A stretch of DNA of 64,000 nucleotides from Chloroflexaceae bacterium (GTDB taxonomy: Bacteria > Chloroflexota > Chloroflexia > Chloroflexales > Chloroflexaceae). This document shows positions 63,994 to 64,000 of the stretch, one piece after another. Each line of letters begins with the position of its first letter. The first letter of the stretch is position 1. The stretch is taken from contig JANQID010000022.1 of NCBI GenBank assembly GCA_028282325.1, positions 30,554-94,553 of the forward strand, given 5' to 3'. The position numbers were made by a program, and so were the translations under genes. The notes beneath the pieces are model-generated. The model was given only the letters and a program-made list of their open reading frames with translations, was not told the origin of the DNA and did no database searches.

Positions 63994-64000
63994 TTCGTTT

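Overview
The window looks like a chromosomal segment of a GC-rich member of the Chloroflexota, probably class Chloroflexia. This is an inference from gene content, not a database match. The pointers are: MurT-type Mur ligase and an LPxTG-like surface protein (single-membrane envelope), secreted proteins with LGFP-like 'GH...FGYP...VQYFERAR' repeats and 'WYFAEG' repeats, many GAF/HD-GYP/cyclase signalling proteins, a V4R (BchJ-like) protein, and short interspersed palindromic repeats. No rRNA, tRNA or CRISPR array was seen.

Layout. 0-6.3 kb: a Crp/Fnr regulator, a small unknown gene behind a palindromic operator, an MscS channel overlapping a TolB-like beta-propeller lipoprotein, a WD40 remnant and a membrane protein with an Lcl-like C-terminus. 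6.4-11.3 kb is an accessory island: a decayed RadC gene, an XRE-ImmA/IrrE + DUF4411 toxin-antitoxin pair with its own operator, a fragment of a repeat protein, an IS21-type end without transposase, and a solitary CcrM-type DNA adenine methyltransferase. 11.3-15.1 kb: DNA polymerase III alpha. 15.4-19.3 kb: a four-gene drug-efflux ABC operon (permease, membrane-fusion protein, two ATPases) under a perfect 12-bp-arm palindrome. 19.4-19.9 kb: repeat and transposase debris.

20-34.8 kb: a TlpA/Lgt-like pair, a DUF512 radical-SAM-like protein, a GAF-HD-GYP protein, an alkyltransferase-like protein, an ECF sigma/anti-sigma-like pair, YidD, a V4R protein, MoaB, a VWA protein, MurT, a nuclease-like/Imm32-like pair, ProC and an IMPDH-family enzyme. 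34.9-46.5 kb: a divergent triosephosphate isomerase, a secreted glycosidase, two surface proteins (one LPLTG), a divergent GlpX overlapping a SulP-STAS-rhodanese transporter, an M42 peptidase, NAD kinase and an SRPBCC protein. 46.5-58 kb: exported envelope proteins, a very large REC-GAF-PAS-cyclase sensor, a PspC protein and a three-gene overlapping wall-hydrolase-like operon. 58-63 kb: a metallophosphoesterase, UvrC and an acyl-CoA carboxylase carboxyltransferase. 63.0-64.0 kb is an eight-unit tandem array of an interspersed palindromic repeat.

Themes: most genes are housekeeping or envelope/signalling. The parts most likely to repay a second look are the toxin-antitoxin island with its CcrM homologue, the nuclease/Imm32-like pair next to murT, the wall operon with a degenerate M23 domain, the group of enzymes that look like TIM, GlpX, Lgt and IMPDH but lack signature residues, and the repeat array whose units carry paired GANTC sites that the CcrM homologue would be predicted to methylate.
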